Shown here: one piece after another, positions 17,976 to 31,515 of the stretch
How positions within the stretch are numbered: position 1 is the stretch's first letter
Layout: each line of letters opens with the position of its first letter
From: CAVPDG01 sp963702535
GTDB lineage: Bacteria > Chloroflexota > Anaerolineae > Anaerolineales > UBA4823
Length of the DNA: 64,000 nt
NCBI GenBank assembly: GCA_963702535.1
Contig: CAVPDG010000025.1
Span: 240,556 to 304,555 of the forward strand
Reading direction: 5' to 3'
Position numbers and translations under genes: made by a program
Notes under the pieces: generated by a model
What the model was told of the DNA's origin: nothing
Database searches by the model: none
What the model saw: the letters and a program-made list of their open reading frames with translations, nothing else

Positions 17976-19939
17976 TCATTCCAGGCTGGCGATCAGTTCG
18001 CCCATCGGGCTGACGTCGTATCCAGGCAGCCCGGCAACCGCCTGGCGGAAAGCGGGCTCATGCAACAGGTCCAGCAGCGGGGCAAGCAACTGGTCTGCGT
18101 AATATTGGCTCGGAATGACCAGGTCGTATCGCTCCTGAAAAAGCGGGACAAAATCCAGGTCAAGAGCCTGAGCAGCAGCAGCAATCCCCAGACCACAATC
18201 AGCCCGACCGGATGCCACCGCTGCTGCTACTGCCAGGTGGGTGTATTCTTCTTGATTGTAGCCATGGATAGAACGGGAATCAAGTCCCAAAAGTACTAGC
18301 TGGTAGTCGAGCAGCACGCGCGTTCCCGCACCGCGCTGCCTGTTAATGAAAGTAACTTCCGGTTGCACCAGGTCCTCCAGGCTGCGGATACCTTTCGGGT
18401 TACCTTTCAAAACAATTAGGCCCTGCTGGCGTCCCACCAGGGTGACCACCTTCACCGCAACGCCAGGCAGGTACTGGCGGATGGAGCTCAGGTTATAATC
18501 GCCCGTCTCGGTATCCAGCAGGTGCGATCCGGCGAGATGCGCTTCGCCTCGTTTGAGCGCCACTAACCCGCCCTGGCTGCCGACGTTGGCGGAGGTAAGG
18601 CGGCGGTCGCTCCTAGCCAGATACTGAGCCATCAGATCCAGCGTGATATCGTGAGAGCCGATGGCAAAAATGGTATGCTCCAGCTCGGCAAGCGAGCGAT
18701 AGAGGGCGACTTTTACCTCTGCCCCGGCGGGAAGCCCTTGCGTGCCGCGCGGCAGGAGCGCCAGACCATCCGCACGCACCAGTGAGGTGATTACTCCGCC
18801 CCGCGGGCGAGGGGCGCCGCCAGCAGCCGCTCGCCGACGCGCCCGACAGCCACACGCATGTAGTCATCGTCACCGGGTGGCGAGGTAACCTTGCGTGTCA
18901 GGGTCGCCATCACGCTCGCCGGCTCATCCGGCGAGAGTCCAATCCAGCGCCGTAGTAGCATCTTGACGAAAATCTCTCCGGTGAGCGCGGCTGAAACCGG
19001 GTAACCTGGCACGCCGATCACCGGCTTCAGTTCGCCGGAGGCAGTTGCCACCATGCCCAGGATCACCGGGTGCCCGGGACGCACAGCCACGCCATGCACC
19101 AATAGCTCACCGCAAGATTCAACCACGCGGGCGGAGTAATCTTCCGATCCAGCAGATGAGCCGGCGTTAATCAAAACCAGATCACTCTCGCCTGCCGCCT
19201 CGAGCAGCCGTCCCCTGATCAGCTCGTAATCATCCGGGATGATCGGATAGCGCTGCGCCTGGCCCCCCCAGGCATTCACCTGAGCCGCCAGGACGAGCGA
19301 GTTGTACTCAATGATATCGCCCGGGCGGGCCGGCTGTCCCAGCGGGATCAGCTCGCTGCCAGTGGGCAGGATGGCTACCTTCGGTCGGCGAGCAACGCGC
19401 AACTGAGCATGCCCACAGGCGGCTATCGCCCCCAGGTCCACCGGGCGGAGCTGGTGACCGGCGGGAAGCACAAGCTGGGTTGCTACGATGTCCTCGCCAA
19501 GAGGTCGCACATGCTGCCAGGGAGGCAGGGCAGCGCGCAGGCGAATAGCAGCCGGGCGGCGCGATTCTGGCGCCAGTTGCCCGGCAGCATCGAGCGGTTC
19601 GACATTTTCGATTGGCACGACGGCATTAGCCCACACCGGGAGGGGGTCTCCGGTATCCACGTAAGCTGCCTGTTCGCCGCATGTCAGCGTCATAGGAGCG
19701 GAGGGCATGGCGCCAGCCGTATCTTCGGCGCGCAACGCAAAGCCATCCATGGCTGAAGCATGGTAATGGGGAGAAGATATCTTAGCCCACACCGGCTCCG
19801 CCAGCACACGCCCTAAGGCGTGCTCGTCCAGCGGTATTTCTTCGACGCCCAGCAAACCATCTCTTCTGGCAGCCTGAAGAGCAGCCAAAAGACGAGCTTG
19901 CGCTTCTGGGAGGGGAATATCGTGCAAGTATACAGACAT
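17976..19939 (-). CDS. moeA: MoeA molybdopterin molybdenumtransferase fused to a PBP-like domain (frame break)
   Basis: MoeA inserts molybdate (or tungstate) into adenylylated molybdopterin. The N-terminal 380 residues carry MoeA landmarks: SAMDGFALRAEDT, PILPTGSELIPLGQ and NAGSSAGSEDYSARV, then GVPGYPVSA. A one-base break at about 18791 gives an early stop. The next frame continues naturally (VITSLVRADGLALLPRGTQG) into MoeA domain IV and then a periplasmic-binding-protein-like domain (IGSHDITLDL; NRQRGAGTRVLLD; DCGLGIAAAA). MoeA-PBP fusions are known, and the PBP part probably binds an oxyanion or acts as a sensor. The second moeA lies upstream beyond an IS remnant. Confidence 0.88.
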
Positions 19940-19949
19940 ACGGATAGCC

Positions 19950-20546
19950 TTTAATTTAGGATGGATGATAACTCAATCCGGCTTCACCGCAACAAACCGG
20001 CAAACGCAACCAGGTCGTAGCTGCCCTGGACCAGGTGCGCACCACCATCGGCAGCAGGTAGAAGCCCGATTTGTCTATGAAGACGATCGTTCGTCCTTCT
20101 TGGACCGCCTTTTTTTCAACTCGGGCCATCGCTCTGTCTTCCATCGCTGGATCTCGGCTTCCTTGCGCTGTTTGGCTCGCCGAATAGGCTTCTGGGGTGT
20201 CCAGCCCAGCTCTTTCAGAATGCGGCTGACGTGGGAGGGGTGGTACTTCACACCCAACTCGCGTTCGATGACCTTTGCCACGCGTGGACAGGTCCACAAA
20301 TCGCCTCGGAAACCGAAGCTCTCCGCCCCGTGTTCGAATAATCCTGGGATGCGCTGCCGTTCTTCCGTGCACAAGTGGCGAGGCGAACCGGTCGACTTCC
20401 GAGCCGCAAGCGCCGCTTCCCCTCCTTCCTTGCCCGCCTTGATCCATTGGCTGACCGCTCCTTTGGTGACGCCCATCGCTTCGGCAATTTGCTTCTGCGG
20501 CCAGCCCGCCTGGTACAACACCGAGGCTCGTTTGCTAATTCCGGCT
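19950..20546 (-). pseudogene. IS630-family transposase remnant
   Basis: The N-terminal helix-turn-helix (LYQAGWPQKQIAEAMGVTKG), a winged part (HPSHVSRILKELGWTPQKP) and the start of the DDE domain (EGRTIVFIDKSGFYLLP) are recognisable, with a frame break near 20100. The sequence then stops (SYHPS) at 19956, so roughly the last third of the transposase, with the later catalytic residues, is missing. The first acidic residue is in VFIDKSG (usually DES). No terminal inverted repeats were found. It sits between the two moeA genes, which would otherwise be neighbours. Confidence 0.85.
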
Positions 20547-20568
20547 CAGGTAGCTTACATTAACTCGG

Positions 20569-21802
20569 CTATAGATACACCACTTCTACACGTGCCCCAG
20601 CGGGTAGACCGTTGGCATCCGCGGGGATACGGATCAGACCATCCGCGCGCGCCAGCGTGAAGATCAGGTTGCTCTTGCCGAAAACCGGCTCAGCCAGGTA
20701 ACCCTGGGGAGACTCCACCAGCCTGACCGGCACCCAGTCCTCCCGCCCGGCTTGCGAGGGCAAATTCAGCGCCAGCGCCGCGCTCAGCCCGGGCCGCGGC
20801 AGGCGCCGCCGCAAACCAAGCAGCGTTTCCAGAACTGGCGTGACAAACAGGTCAGCAATGACGAGGGCGCTGACCGGGTTGCCGGGCAAGCCGATCACCG
20901 CCTTGCCGCAGCACACCGCTAAAATTGTCGGCTTGCCCGGACGGACGTTCACTCCGTGCACCAAAACGCCTGGCTCGCCGAGGGCATCGATCACCTGGGC
21001 AGTCAGGTCGCGTGTGCTGGCAGAAGAGCCAGCCGTAATCACCACGATATCACATTCTAACAGCGCACGGCGAGCAGCAGCCAGCAAATCAGCCGCCCGA
21101 TCAGGTTGGATGCCGTAATGCACCGCAACTCCTCCAACCCTCTCCACCAAAGCGCTCAAGGTATACGCGTTGACGTCCCGTACCTGGCCGGGTCCGGGCT
21201 GTTGATCAGGCGCAACCAGCTCATCGCCGCTGGAGAGGATGCCCACGCGCGGGCGGCGTGCCACAGCTACCTGCGTCAGCCCAAGCGCCATCAGACCGCC
21301 TATCTCCGCCGGTCTGAGGCGCAAGCCGTCCGGCAACACCTCCTGCTCCCTCCTGCACATCCTCGCCAACCTTGAGCACGTTCTCACCATCAGCCAGCGA
21401 GCGTAAGATCTCCACCTCTCCCTGGCGCACGCTCTGGGTGTGCTCAACCATCACGACGGCGTCCGCGCCAACCGGCAACATACCACCGGTATGGATGAGG
21501 GCGCAGCTACCCCGGCGCAGCTCAAAGCCAGCCGGAGCGCCCATCAGCACTTCGCCGGCGACCTGCAGGTAGGCAGGCAGTGTCTCGCTGGCGCCATGCG
21601 TGTCGCTGGCGATCACGGCATACCCGTCAACCGTAGCGCGAGGGAAAGCCGGCAAAGGATGTGGCGCCGTCACCGAGGCAGCCGTAATCCTTCCCAGGGC
21701 TGATTCTGTCGCAACAATTTCCGGCGATGGGCTTGCCGGCAGATGAGCCAGCAGGCGATCTAACGCCTGCGGAGGTGGAACGAGCTCAAGAAACTCCGGC
21801 AT
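20569..21802 (-). CDS. moeA: Second MoeA molybdopterin molybdenumtransferase (frame break)
   Basis: A stand-alone MoeA of about 410 residues. Landmarks are RATVDGYAVIASDT, HTGGMLPVGADAVV, VGILSSGDELVAP, VITAGSSASTRDLTAQVI, GKAVIGLPGNPVSA and the C-terminal LARADGLIRIP. One frame break lies at about 21340-21350 (KVGEDVQEG joined to QEVLPDGLRLRP). It is divergent in sequence from the MoeA-PBP protein downstream. In organisms with two moeA genes the copies are often thought to favour Mo or W, which is not decidable here. Confidence 0.88.
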
Positions 21803-21821
21803 ACTCTCTTCTCAGTCCCAT

Positions 21822-22727
21822 TCAGCGCGTCCAATAGGCAAACGCCAGTAAATAAGCTGCAGACGCAAATAGCACCAGGGCAGTCAGCGTCAGCGCCCTC
21901 CAGTTCGGAGCAGCTCCTTCCGCAATGCGGCGCATCTGCCAGATTTGCAACAACCCTACTGGCAGGGTAAAGAACGCCGGCAAAGCGATAAAAAACGGCA
22001 TGCCCAGCGTTACCGCCACCGCAAGGAGGAGATAGGCGATCAGGATCAGCAGGTTGTGAAATCCCATGCCGGCATTCCAGCCCAAACGCACCAGAAGGGT
22101 TCGCTTCTCTTGTTTCGTATCCGAGGCGTAATCGGGAAACTCGAAAGCCAGCATCATCGCCAGGTGCAGAGCAGTCAGAGGGAAGGTCGTCATGGGCACA
22201 AGGCGATGCAAATCGCCCACCTGTAAAAGATAAGCAAAACCCGGGATCAGGTTCGCCACGATGATCGAGGTGGTCAACTCGCCATAACCGGAGGAAGCCA
22301 GCCGCACGGGGGGAACGGAATAGAAAAAGGCGCCGAGGAAGCACAAGACCATGATCAAGATCGTAGCGGATTCAAGCCTGTGGGTATTGATGAGCAAAAC
22401 AGTCAGGGATGCCGTCACAGCCAGGCAGGCTGCTGCAGCCATCAGAGCGGTTGAGCGCGTCAGCTTACCCGGTCCCACCGCCCCGCTACCGCCGGAGAAT
22501 GGCGTGCGGTTTGGGTTATCCTGATCGCCAGGTGCATCGTAATACTCGTTAAGATATTGCGCACTGAGCTGTAACAGAGTCACCCAGGCTTGCCCTAACA
22601 AGTACAGCTCCCAGTTCACCTCGCTTCCCAGGTAATGGGCTATTCCCACACCGAGGGCATACACCAGGATTCCGCCAAGCAGGAATAATGGACGGGACAT
22701 GCGCACAAATAGCCGCAGGTTCTGCAT
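21822..22727 (-). CDS. UbiA-family prenyltransferase, MenA-like
   Basis: A 301-residue polytopic membrane protein with about eight helices. It has both Asp-rich motifs of UbiA enzymes: NEYYDAPGDQDN (about residue 61) and DYASDTKQEKRTLLVRLG. The second resembles the DxxxDxxxGKRT..VRLG form of MenA, so prenylation of a naphthoate or related quinone ring is the best guess. It lies 4 nt after the DinB-like gene and 19 nt before moeA on the same strand. Confidence 0.85.
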   Translation of the reverse strand: MQNLRLFVRMSRPLFLLGGILVYALGVGIAHYLGSEVNWELYLLGQAWVTLLQLSAQYLNEYYDAPGDQDNPNRTPFSGGSGAVGPGKLTRSTALMAAAACLAVTASLTVLLINTHRLESATILIMVLCFLGAFFYSVPPVRLASSGYGELTTSIIVANLIPGFAYLLQVGDLHRLVPMTTFPLTALHLAMMLAFEFPDYASDTKQEKRTLLVRLGWNAGMGFHNLLILIAYLLLAVAVTLGMPFFIALPAFFTLPVGLLQIWQMRRIAEGAAPNWRALTLTALVLFASAAYLLAFAYWTR

Positions 22728-22731
22728 AAGA

Positions 22732-23211
22732 TTATTGCTCGGCGAGGTGTTTGCGGATATCGCGTTGGTGGATCTGGTTATGCCGGTAAAGCAGTTTGAT
22801 GATCTCAGCCAACTCGGTTTTCCCTAAGTAGGGATGGCGCCCCTGGCGGAGCAGGTCTGCCTGGGTCATGCCAGAGACGGTCTGGATATTCCGCTGACGG
22901 AAGCGATCAAATTGCTGCAGCAATTCAGGCGGAGATACCTGGTTTAGCGAAGCGACTTTGCGTTCATTATAAGCATCAATATCAAAATCATCCGGCGCCC
23001 CGCTTCCACCCGCCTGGATATTCTCGATCAAACGACCGAACGCAGCTTCTGCGGAGACAAAGTGAGCCAGCACCTGGCGCACCGCCCAACAAGAGCCATC
23101 TGTGTAAACGGTTTTCCCCCAGCTATCCGGTGAGAGGGCAGAAAAAAACTCAACCGTTCTCTCACCTTCAACTCTCATACGCTCGGCAAGGAATTGAGGG
23201 GTGTCAGACAT
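22732..23211 (-). CDS. DinB-like / maleylpyruvate-isomerase-type four-helix protein
   Basis: About 159 residues from the ATG at 23211 (MSDTPQFLAERM). It has the DinB-type helical bundle with candidate metal His residues in VLAHFVSAE and YRHNQIHQRDI. Such proteins bind Zn or Ni and often use low-molecular-weight thiols, but individual roles vary. It starts 10 nt after the rhodanese TAA stop and clearly shares its transcript. The longer open frame upstream is the rhodanese C-terminus in the wrong frame. Confidence 0.8.
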   Translation of the reverse strand: MSDTPQFLAERMRVEGERTVEFFSALSPDSWGKTVYTDGSCWAVRQVLAHFVSAEAAFGRLIENIQAGGSGAPDDFDIDAYNERKVASLNQVSPPELLQQFDRFRQRNIQTVSGMTQADLLRQGRHPYLGKTELAEIIKLLYRHNQIHQRDIRKHLAEQ

Positions 23212-23221
23212 GCGCACTGCC

Positions 23222-23695
23222 TTACGGCTCGATGGGGTAGCCTGCGTCCTGCCAGGCTTGCAACCCACCCAGGATAGGATTGACTTGCTCAAAGCCCTGG
23301 CTCAGAAGATACGACGCCGCACGGGCGCTCGATTCCTCCGCCGGTCAGGTGCAATAGGTAATGATCCAGGCGTTCTGATCCAGCTCGCCAAGGCGGTCGG
23401 GTAGCTCACTCAAGGGGATAGACAAAGCTCCAGGGATGTGATGCGAAGCAAAGGAATCAGCATCGCGTACGTCCAGGAAGACCGCATTCTTCTGATCGAA
23501 AGCCGCTTTTGCATCCACCAGGGCGATACGGGTGACATCCTGGGCAGTTACCCCTTGCTCTGCAGCCGGTTCAGGCGCTGCAGCGGGCTGAACCAGTTTC
23601 CAGACAAGCCAGCCCCCTAGCACCAGGACCACGAAGCCGCCAAGGGCTATCAGCAACACTGGCAGTGAATTATCCCGACGCTTGCGTTTCGCCAT
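23222..23695 (-). CDS. Membrane-anchored rhodanese with in-frame TGA (candidate selenoprotein)
   Basis: A 158-codon frame from the ATG at 23695 (ribosome site GGAGG, 4 nt before it) to the TAA at 23222-23224, with one internal TGA at 23345-23347 (codon 117). The N-terminal helix spans residues 11-33; the rhodanese domain follows (VFLDVRDADSFASHHIPGA). The active loop reads YCT-TGA-PAEESSARAA, and the C-terminus (ILGGLQAWQDAGYPIEP) is a perfect rhodanese end in the same frame. Relatives commonly have a CxCP motif here, so TGA falls on a Cys position, the classic sign of selenocysteine. Alternatives are a nonsense mutation or a base error. No frame shift is involved, unlike other breaks in this window. 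Confidence 0.75.
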
Positions 23696-23807
23696 TCATC
23701 CTCCATGGTGAGCTTTCTGTGCTGGTTTATACTAGAAATTTGATCCACAAGGGCGCAATCACGCCCATCATACCATAAGTGACCGGATCGCTTCGAGAGC
23801 TGCCCTG

Positions 23808-24770
23808 TTATTTGCGAAAGAAATTCGAGATGAAAAACCACAAATTGGCAGGGCGCTCAGCCAGGCGGCGTACAAAGTAAGGGTACCATTCTGATCCGTA
23901 AGGCACATAGACTCGCACCGGGTAGCCTTCCTTCGTCAAGCTTTCCTGTAGATCACGCCGGATACCGTGCAACATCTGGAATTCCAGCGCTTCTTTGGGA
24001 ACGCCGATCTTGCGGGCATAGTCGCGCGCAAACTTCACTCGCCGCTCATCGTGAGTAGCCAGGGCGACCGTGGGGGGCAGGCGCCCGTCCTGGCTGACAA
24101 CCGGGCATCCGGCAGCCAGGGACCCATCCAGCATGATCTGAGCCAACCTGTCGTAGCTGGCATCCACATCCGGCTTGTGGGGGTACGCAATGTCATTCGG
24201 CTCTTTATAAGCGCCCTTGCACAGGCGGATGCGTGAGCACTCGCTGGTCAGCTTGCGGACATCCTCCTCGCTGCGGTACAGGTAAGACTGGATCACCACC
24301 CCCACATTTTCAAATCCTTGCTCCTTCCGCATCTGCCAGAAGAGGCGCAGCGTTGCATCGACACAAGAAGAATCTTCCATGTCGATACGGACAAAATTGC
24401 CCGTATCCGCTGCTTTTTGCAGGATCATCTGCAAATTCTCGCGGCACATCCCCTCACCCAGCGCCAGCCCAATCTGAGTCAGCTTGATCGAAACGTTGGC
24501 TCTTACCCCGGATGCCTGTATGGTTTCCAGCACCTGAAGGATCTCCTCAGCGGCGCGCCTGGCAGACTCCAGATCGGTGGTATGTTCCCCGAGGTGATCG
24601 AGCGTGGCATTGATCCCTTTCTGGTTCAATTGTTTGATGACCCGAATAGCATCGTCGAGGTTTTCACCCGCGACAAATCGTGATGCTGCCCGCCATGCAA
24701 ATTTCCAGTTCGTGACGAGTTTGCGTGCCCAGGCTGCCTTAGATAAGTAGATGAACAGGGTTCGGAACAT
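23808..24770 (-). CDS. Proline dehydrogenase (monofunctional)
   Basis: A 320-residue flavoenzyme that oxidises proline to pyrroline-5-carboxylate, passing electrons to quinone. Recognisable parts of the TIM barrel are ATLDHLGEHT, VSIKLTQIGLAL, VRIDMEDSSC, VVIQSYLYRSEED, RLCKGAYKEP, LATHDERRV and EFQMLHGIRRDLQ, followed by RVYVPYGSEWYPYFVRRLAER, which closes the substrate site. Full length for the short bacterial form, and unbroken. It is divergent from rpoN across a 200-nt promoter region. Confidence 0.93.
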   Translation of the reverse strand: MFRTLFIYLSKAAWARKLVTNWKFAWRAASRFVAGENLDDAIRVIKQLNQKGINATLDHLGEHTTDLESARRAAEEILQVLETIQASGVRANVSIKLTQIGLALGEGMCRENLQMILQKAADTGNFVRIDMEDSSCVDATLRLFWQMRKEQGFENVGVVIQSYLYRSEEDVRKLTSECSRIRLCKGAYKEPNDIAYPHKPDVDASYDRLAQIMLDGSLAAGCPVVSQDGRLPPTVALATHDERRVKFARDYARKIGVPKEALEFQMLHGIRRDLQESLTKEGYPVRVYVPYGSEWYPYFVRRLAERPANLWFFISNFFRK

Positions 24771-24914
24771 CCTTTGGTGCCTCCCGTTGCAAGTAAAGGT
24801 TCAGCTCAGAGGAGTCGCGCAGTCGGAACGAGATGATCTTGTATTCGAAGCTTCGATCAGTAGTTTGCGCGCAAATCCTTTTAGAGCTATTCTAGCATGA
24901 AAGCCCCAAAAATA

Positions 24915-24945
24915 TTGTGGCACAAAACTTGCAACAAGGTATAAT
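24915..24945 (+). promoter_or_regulatory. Possible promoter of rpoN
   Basis: A perfect TATAAT (24940-24945) lies 24 nt before the rpoN ATG. A possible -35 TTGTGG (24915-24920) is 19 bp upstream, a slightly long spacer. A GAGGG ribosome site precedes the start codon. Confidence 0.45.
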
Positions 24946-24969
24946 CGAATAAATCCGCGAGGGAATGCC

Positions 24970-26514
<1,545 letters not shown>

Positions 26515-26518
<4 letters not shown>

Positions 26519-28482
26519 ATCCACCCCCTCAATTCTACACACTGCCAACCTTACGGCGCGCCCCCGGTCAGGCGGACTTTGAGGCGCTGCTCGACCTGCT
26601 GCCAGTTCCTGCACTGCTCCTCGATGCCAGGAGCAAGCGCGTGGTGCTGGCTAACGCTCGGGCAACTGAGCTGACCGCGTATACACGGGCGGAGCTTGCC
26701 GGTATGGATTTCGAGCGTCTCTCCGCCAATCCCACAAGCCAGGCGGCTTTGCAGAAGAGCACCACGGAAGCGGATACGCTGCCGCTGGCGCTATTGAAAA
26801 GGAATAAATCACAGGTCGAGATCGTCGCCAGTTTCCAGAAGCTATCTTCTCAGAGCCGGTGGATTCTGGCATCTCTGGAACCGGCTGAGCAAGTGCAGCG
26901 GCGCATGATGGAGAGCACGCGGCGGGGTGAGGTCATCGACAGCATGAAAATGATCAGCGCCGCCATCCACCAGCCTCACTTGAACAGCGCCGCCCAGGAT
27001 ATGGTAGAAGCCGCCCGCCAGATGACCAAAGCAGATACCGCCGCCCTATACCTGCAAGAACTGGCTGGCACAGGTCAGGAAATCCTCATGCCCAGGCTGA
27101 TCGTTTCTGGCGCCGCGGGGGTCCTCCCTGATGCGCTTCCCGCCCAGGATATGGCGCACCTGCGCCGCCCCCTCATCTGGACGCCTGGTAAGCGTATCGC
27201 CAGCAGCCTGCATCTGGCAGCCCGTTCCAACAGCCTGGCATACCTGGCAAGCGCTCCATTGGGCAGCAGCTCGGCTGCCATCGGCGTCTTGGCTCTTGCA
27301 GGCAGCGCTACGCCCTCCCTGGAATTGCTCCTGGTGCAGGTCGAGATACTGGCAGATGCAACGTCCGCTCTGATCGAGCATCACAGCCGCGCCACGAGCC
27401 TGGAGGCAGACTTGCTGGAGCTGAAGCGCACGGCAGCGATCCGGGCGCTCGTTGAGAACACGATCGACGAGGCGGTCATCGTCCTGTCTCCCGAGCTCGA
27501 CTCTCACGCGTATGAACCAGGCAGCAGAAGCAATCCTGGGGTACTCGTCTGGGGAAGCCGAGGGGCAGCCCGTAGATCACATCCTCATCGCCACAGAATC
27601 CCTGATCCCCATGCTTAAAAACGCGCTCGATGGACTACCCACCTTGAAGGCAGAAAACTTGCACATCTACCGCCGAAACGGCGAGACGTTCCTGGCGCAG
27701 GTAAGCGTTCTCCCTGCCCGCATCGAAGATAGCATACAAGGGACGATCCTCTTGATCCAGGATATGAGTGAGAAAGAGCAAATCCAGGCTCAAGCCCAGC
27801 AGTTGGAGCAGCGCGCCTTACTGGGTGAAGTCACGGCGATCTTCGCTCACGAAGTGCGCAATCCGATCAACAACATCAGCACCGGCTTGCAATTGATGGG
27901 TTACAACCTGCCAAACGACGATCCGAACCAGGAGATCATCAGCCGTTTGCAGGCCGATTGTGACCGTCTCGGAGAGCTGATGAAATCGGTGCTGGCATTC
28001 TCGCGCCCGACAGAATATGAGATGGAGTCCGTGGCGATTGGACCCTTACTGAATCGCCTGCTCGAGCGCCAGCGCTCACGCAGCGCCACGCCGCCCATCC
28101 AGACCCACATGCAGATCGAGACCGGCACGCCGGATGTCCGAGGCAACGCCCGCGCTCTCGAACAGGTATTTTCCAACCTGATCACCAATGCAGCCCAGGC
28201 GATGAGCGACACCGGCGGAAGCATCGCGGTTAAGGTGCGCCAGGTGGTGGCTGGCGAAGAGCGCCGTTACATCCAGATCGATGTCGCCGATAACGGACCC
28301 GGCATCCCCAAAGAGCTTCAGGAACGCATCTTCCAGCCGTTCTTTACAACCAAGCCCAATGGCACGGGTCTCGGTCTGGCGATCACCAAGAGAATCATCA
28401 CCGCACACAAAGGGAATATCCAGGTCAGCAGCTTCCCTGGCGGAACCGTGTTTCACGTACAATTGCCCGCCATGGAGGCATA

Positions 28483-28483
<1 letters not shown>
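26515..28483 (+). CDS. NtrB-like PAS/GAF histidine kinase (frame break)
   Basis: A soluble kinase of about 650 residues. A PAS domain comes first (DFEALLDLLPVPALLL), then a GAF-like region and a second PAS domain. The HisKA helix has His in FAHEVRNPINNIS, and the ATPase domain shows NLITNAAQAM, DNGPGIP, FFTTKPNGTGLGL and GGTVFHV. The frame breaks once at about 27500, inside the second PAS domain. No membrane helices are visible, so it senses a cytoplasmic signal. Its start overlaps the rpoN stop (ATGA) and its stop overlaps the activator start (ATAATG), so rpoN, kinase and activator form one operon. Confidence 0.88.
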
Positions 28484-29660
<1,177 letters not shown>

Positions 29661-29664
<4 letters not shown>

Positions 29665-31185
29665 GGGTTTTGCCAAATCATAAAGCTGTCTTTAACGCAG
29701 TATCTCTCGTAAGTTAGATCAAAAATGCAGACAAGATACGAGATCAGCGATCCATTCGGCTGATCGATCGGACCGATCGTCATCGTGCTAACGCCATCCT
29801 CGCCGCTCGGCAGCATGATGTATGATTTTTCTTGACCGTCAGGGAAGGTAAGCGTAAGAATCGGCTCCATGTTGGACATGGGGGCGTTATTTTCAGATAT
29901 GCTGACGCCGATCTCCTGGTATCTGGTCCGGCGCCAACATGGCGTAGCTCTCCCAAACCCGCATCGTCAGCTCGCGCCCCGTGATGCCTGAAAAACTGGC
30001 TTCCGTCGCTTCAGGATTGGCGGAGGGTTGGCTCTCTGCGCCGCCCACTTCACTTTCTGGGGATGGCGGGGCTGCGTTTTCCTGCTTGGGCTTCACCGGG
30101 CTGAGCGAAAGCATCCGGTAGAGATAACCAAGCTGCGCCGGGCGCACGAGGGGTCCTCCCGAGCTCTTTTGGAGCAATTCCAGGCACAGGTTGGTGAAGC
30201 ATTGTCGTTCGAGCAGATGATTATCCCGATAAATCTCCGTGATTGGAGGACCGGAGGCATCCATGCCGCCATGCCTGGCTAAGTAATCCGCGAATACTTT
30301 CGGGATGTTATAACCCAACCCGTCCTTCACAGCATAAAACTCGTAGCCTTCCTTACCTGAAGGGACGGTGAGGGGATCTGCCTTGTACCCCAGGGCTTCG
30401 ACGATCGGGCGTAAAAATACATGGCTCGGATTTTCTGGGTCAGAAACGAGCACCACGTTTTCGAAGACCTGCTCAGTATAGCCATCCGGAGTCTTGTATG
30501 CCTCTCGTGATCGCAACTCCGGTGAAATCTGCACCCAAACGACCCACTGCCTCCCAAAAAAGCTTATCCGTGGGATAAGGCAGTTTCACTACGGCGTTAT
30601 CATCTTTCGGCGAGCGGCAGATCGCATCACATTTCCAGGCGCCATAATGGAGCAGCCGCACTTGCTCAGGTCCTTCGCTCTCCAGCCAGTACATGCCCAG
30701 GTTCTCGAAATACTGCTCGGTGCGCTGCTTCTCCCGGTTGTTACGCGCCTCTGTAAGGGGCTTTCCCACGTAACGCTCGCCTTGCAGGCGATCATATAAC
30801 GGCAGAAAAGCAGTTTGATGACATGCCCATCCACATAGCGACCGTCCGGATCGGGCGGCTCTGGGATGGGCGGCTCGGCTATCCCCATATCTAGACCGAG
30901 GGCTGCCAGGTGAAATACATTATTTTGCCCGGCGTTGGCGTCGCGCTTCAGCAGCGCGGCAGCCGTATACTGGTAATGCACATTATTCATTTCAAACGGT
31001 GGGGAAATTGCCGGACCGAGAATCTCCGCCCCGCCCAGCATCTCATAATCTTCCCGGAACATCGGGTCGACCCCATAATAGCCTTGTGGCAAGCCCACGC
31101 TGAGAGTCATAGCGGAGCCCTCACATGCGGCGGTTATTAGAGATATCGCCACCAACCACAAGACAATCAATATTTTTTGCAACAT
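29661..31185 (-). CDS. Lipoprotein paralog A with repeated sheath-like domains (several frame breaks)
   Basis: A secreted lipoprotein of about 500 residues (signal MLQKILIVLWLVAISLITAAC, Cys21). It is paralogous along its length to the 31516-33084 protein: GVDPMFREDYEMLGGAEILG near the N-terminus, GKPLTEARNNREKQRTEQYF in the middle, SRPRxxVFLRPIVEALGY-like and NIPKVFADYLARHGGMDASG later, and a C-terminal beta domain (SLISYLVCIFDLTYERYCV). Frame breaks occur near 30790, 30510 and 29890. The repeated D-x-x-F...YGG..LGxP pattern resembles secreted repeat modules of unknown function. Function not recognised. Confidence 0.7.
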
Positions 31186-31469
31186 CTACTCGCTTTTAGC
31201 CGCTTCCACCCACTCGCAAATTTCAGGATCAGCAATCTCATCCGCTCGTTTCACCTTCACCCACCTCTCCGGGGGACGCCGGGATCTCGTGATGATTTCA
31301 GTTCAGCCGTTATGGATCGCTGAGTTTATTCAAGTACTAAAGTACCAATTTCTTTAACATAGTATACATGCGCATGTTACACAATAATTAACAAAAATGA
31401 TAGTCGTTAACCTGATCTTAACATTAAATTAGAATCCCTTCGACATTTTAAGATTCCATTTTGCAAACG
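31186..31469. other. Intergenic region between lipoprotein paralogs
   Basis: This stretch is AT-rich in its central part (31321-31440) and has no supported gene. On the minus strand it should hold the promoter of paralog A; several TA-rich hexamers are possible, but I cannot single one out. Confidence 0.4.
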
Positions 31470-31504
31470 AAAAAAGCCGGCGCCTGAGAATGCTCAGCTT
31501 TTTT
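31470..31504 (-). terminator. Rho-independent terminator of lipoprotein B
   Basis: On the minus strand AAAAAAGC and GCTTTTTT (31497-31504/31470-31477) enclose an inner CTGAG/CTCAG hairpin. It lies 12 nt after the lipoprotein B stop and ends in a T6 tract. Confidence 0.75.
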
Positions 31505-31515
31505 AGATCGAATAT

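Noticed and set aside
20075..20521. Intact transposon between the moeA genes
   Set aside because: The transposase is frame-shifted and lacks its C-terminal third, and no terminal inverted repeats were seen.
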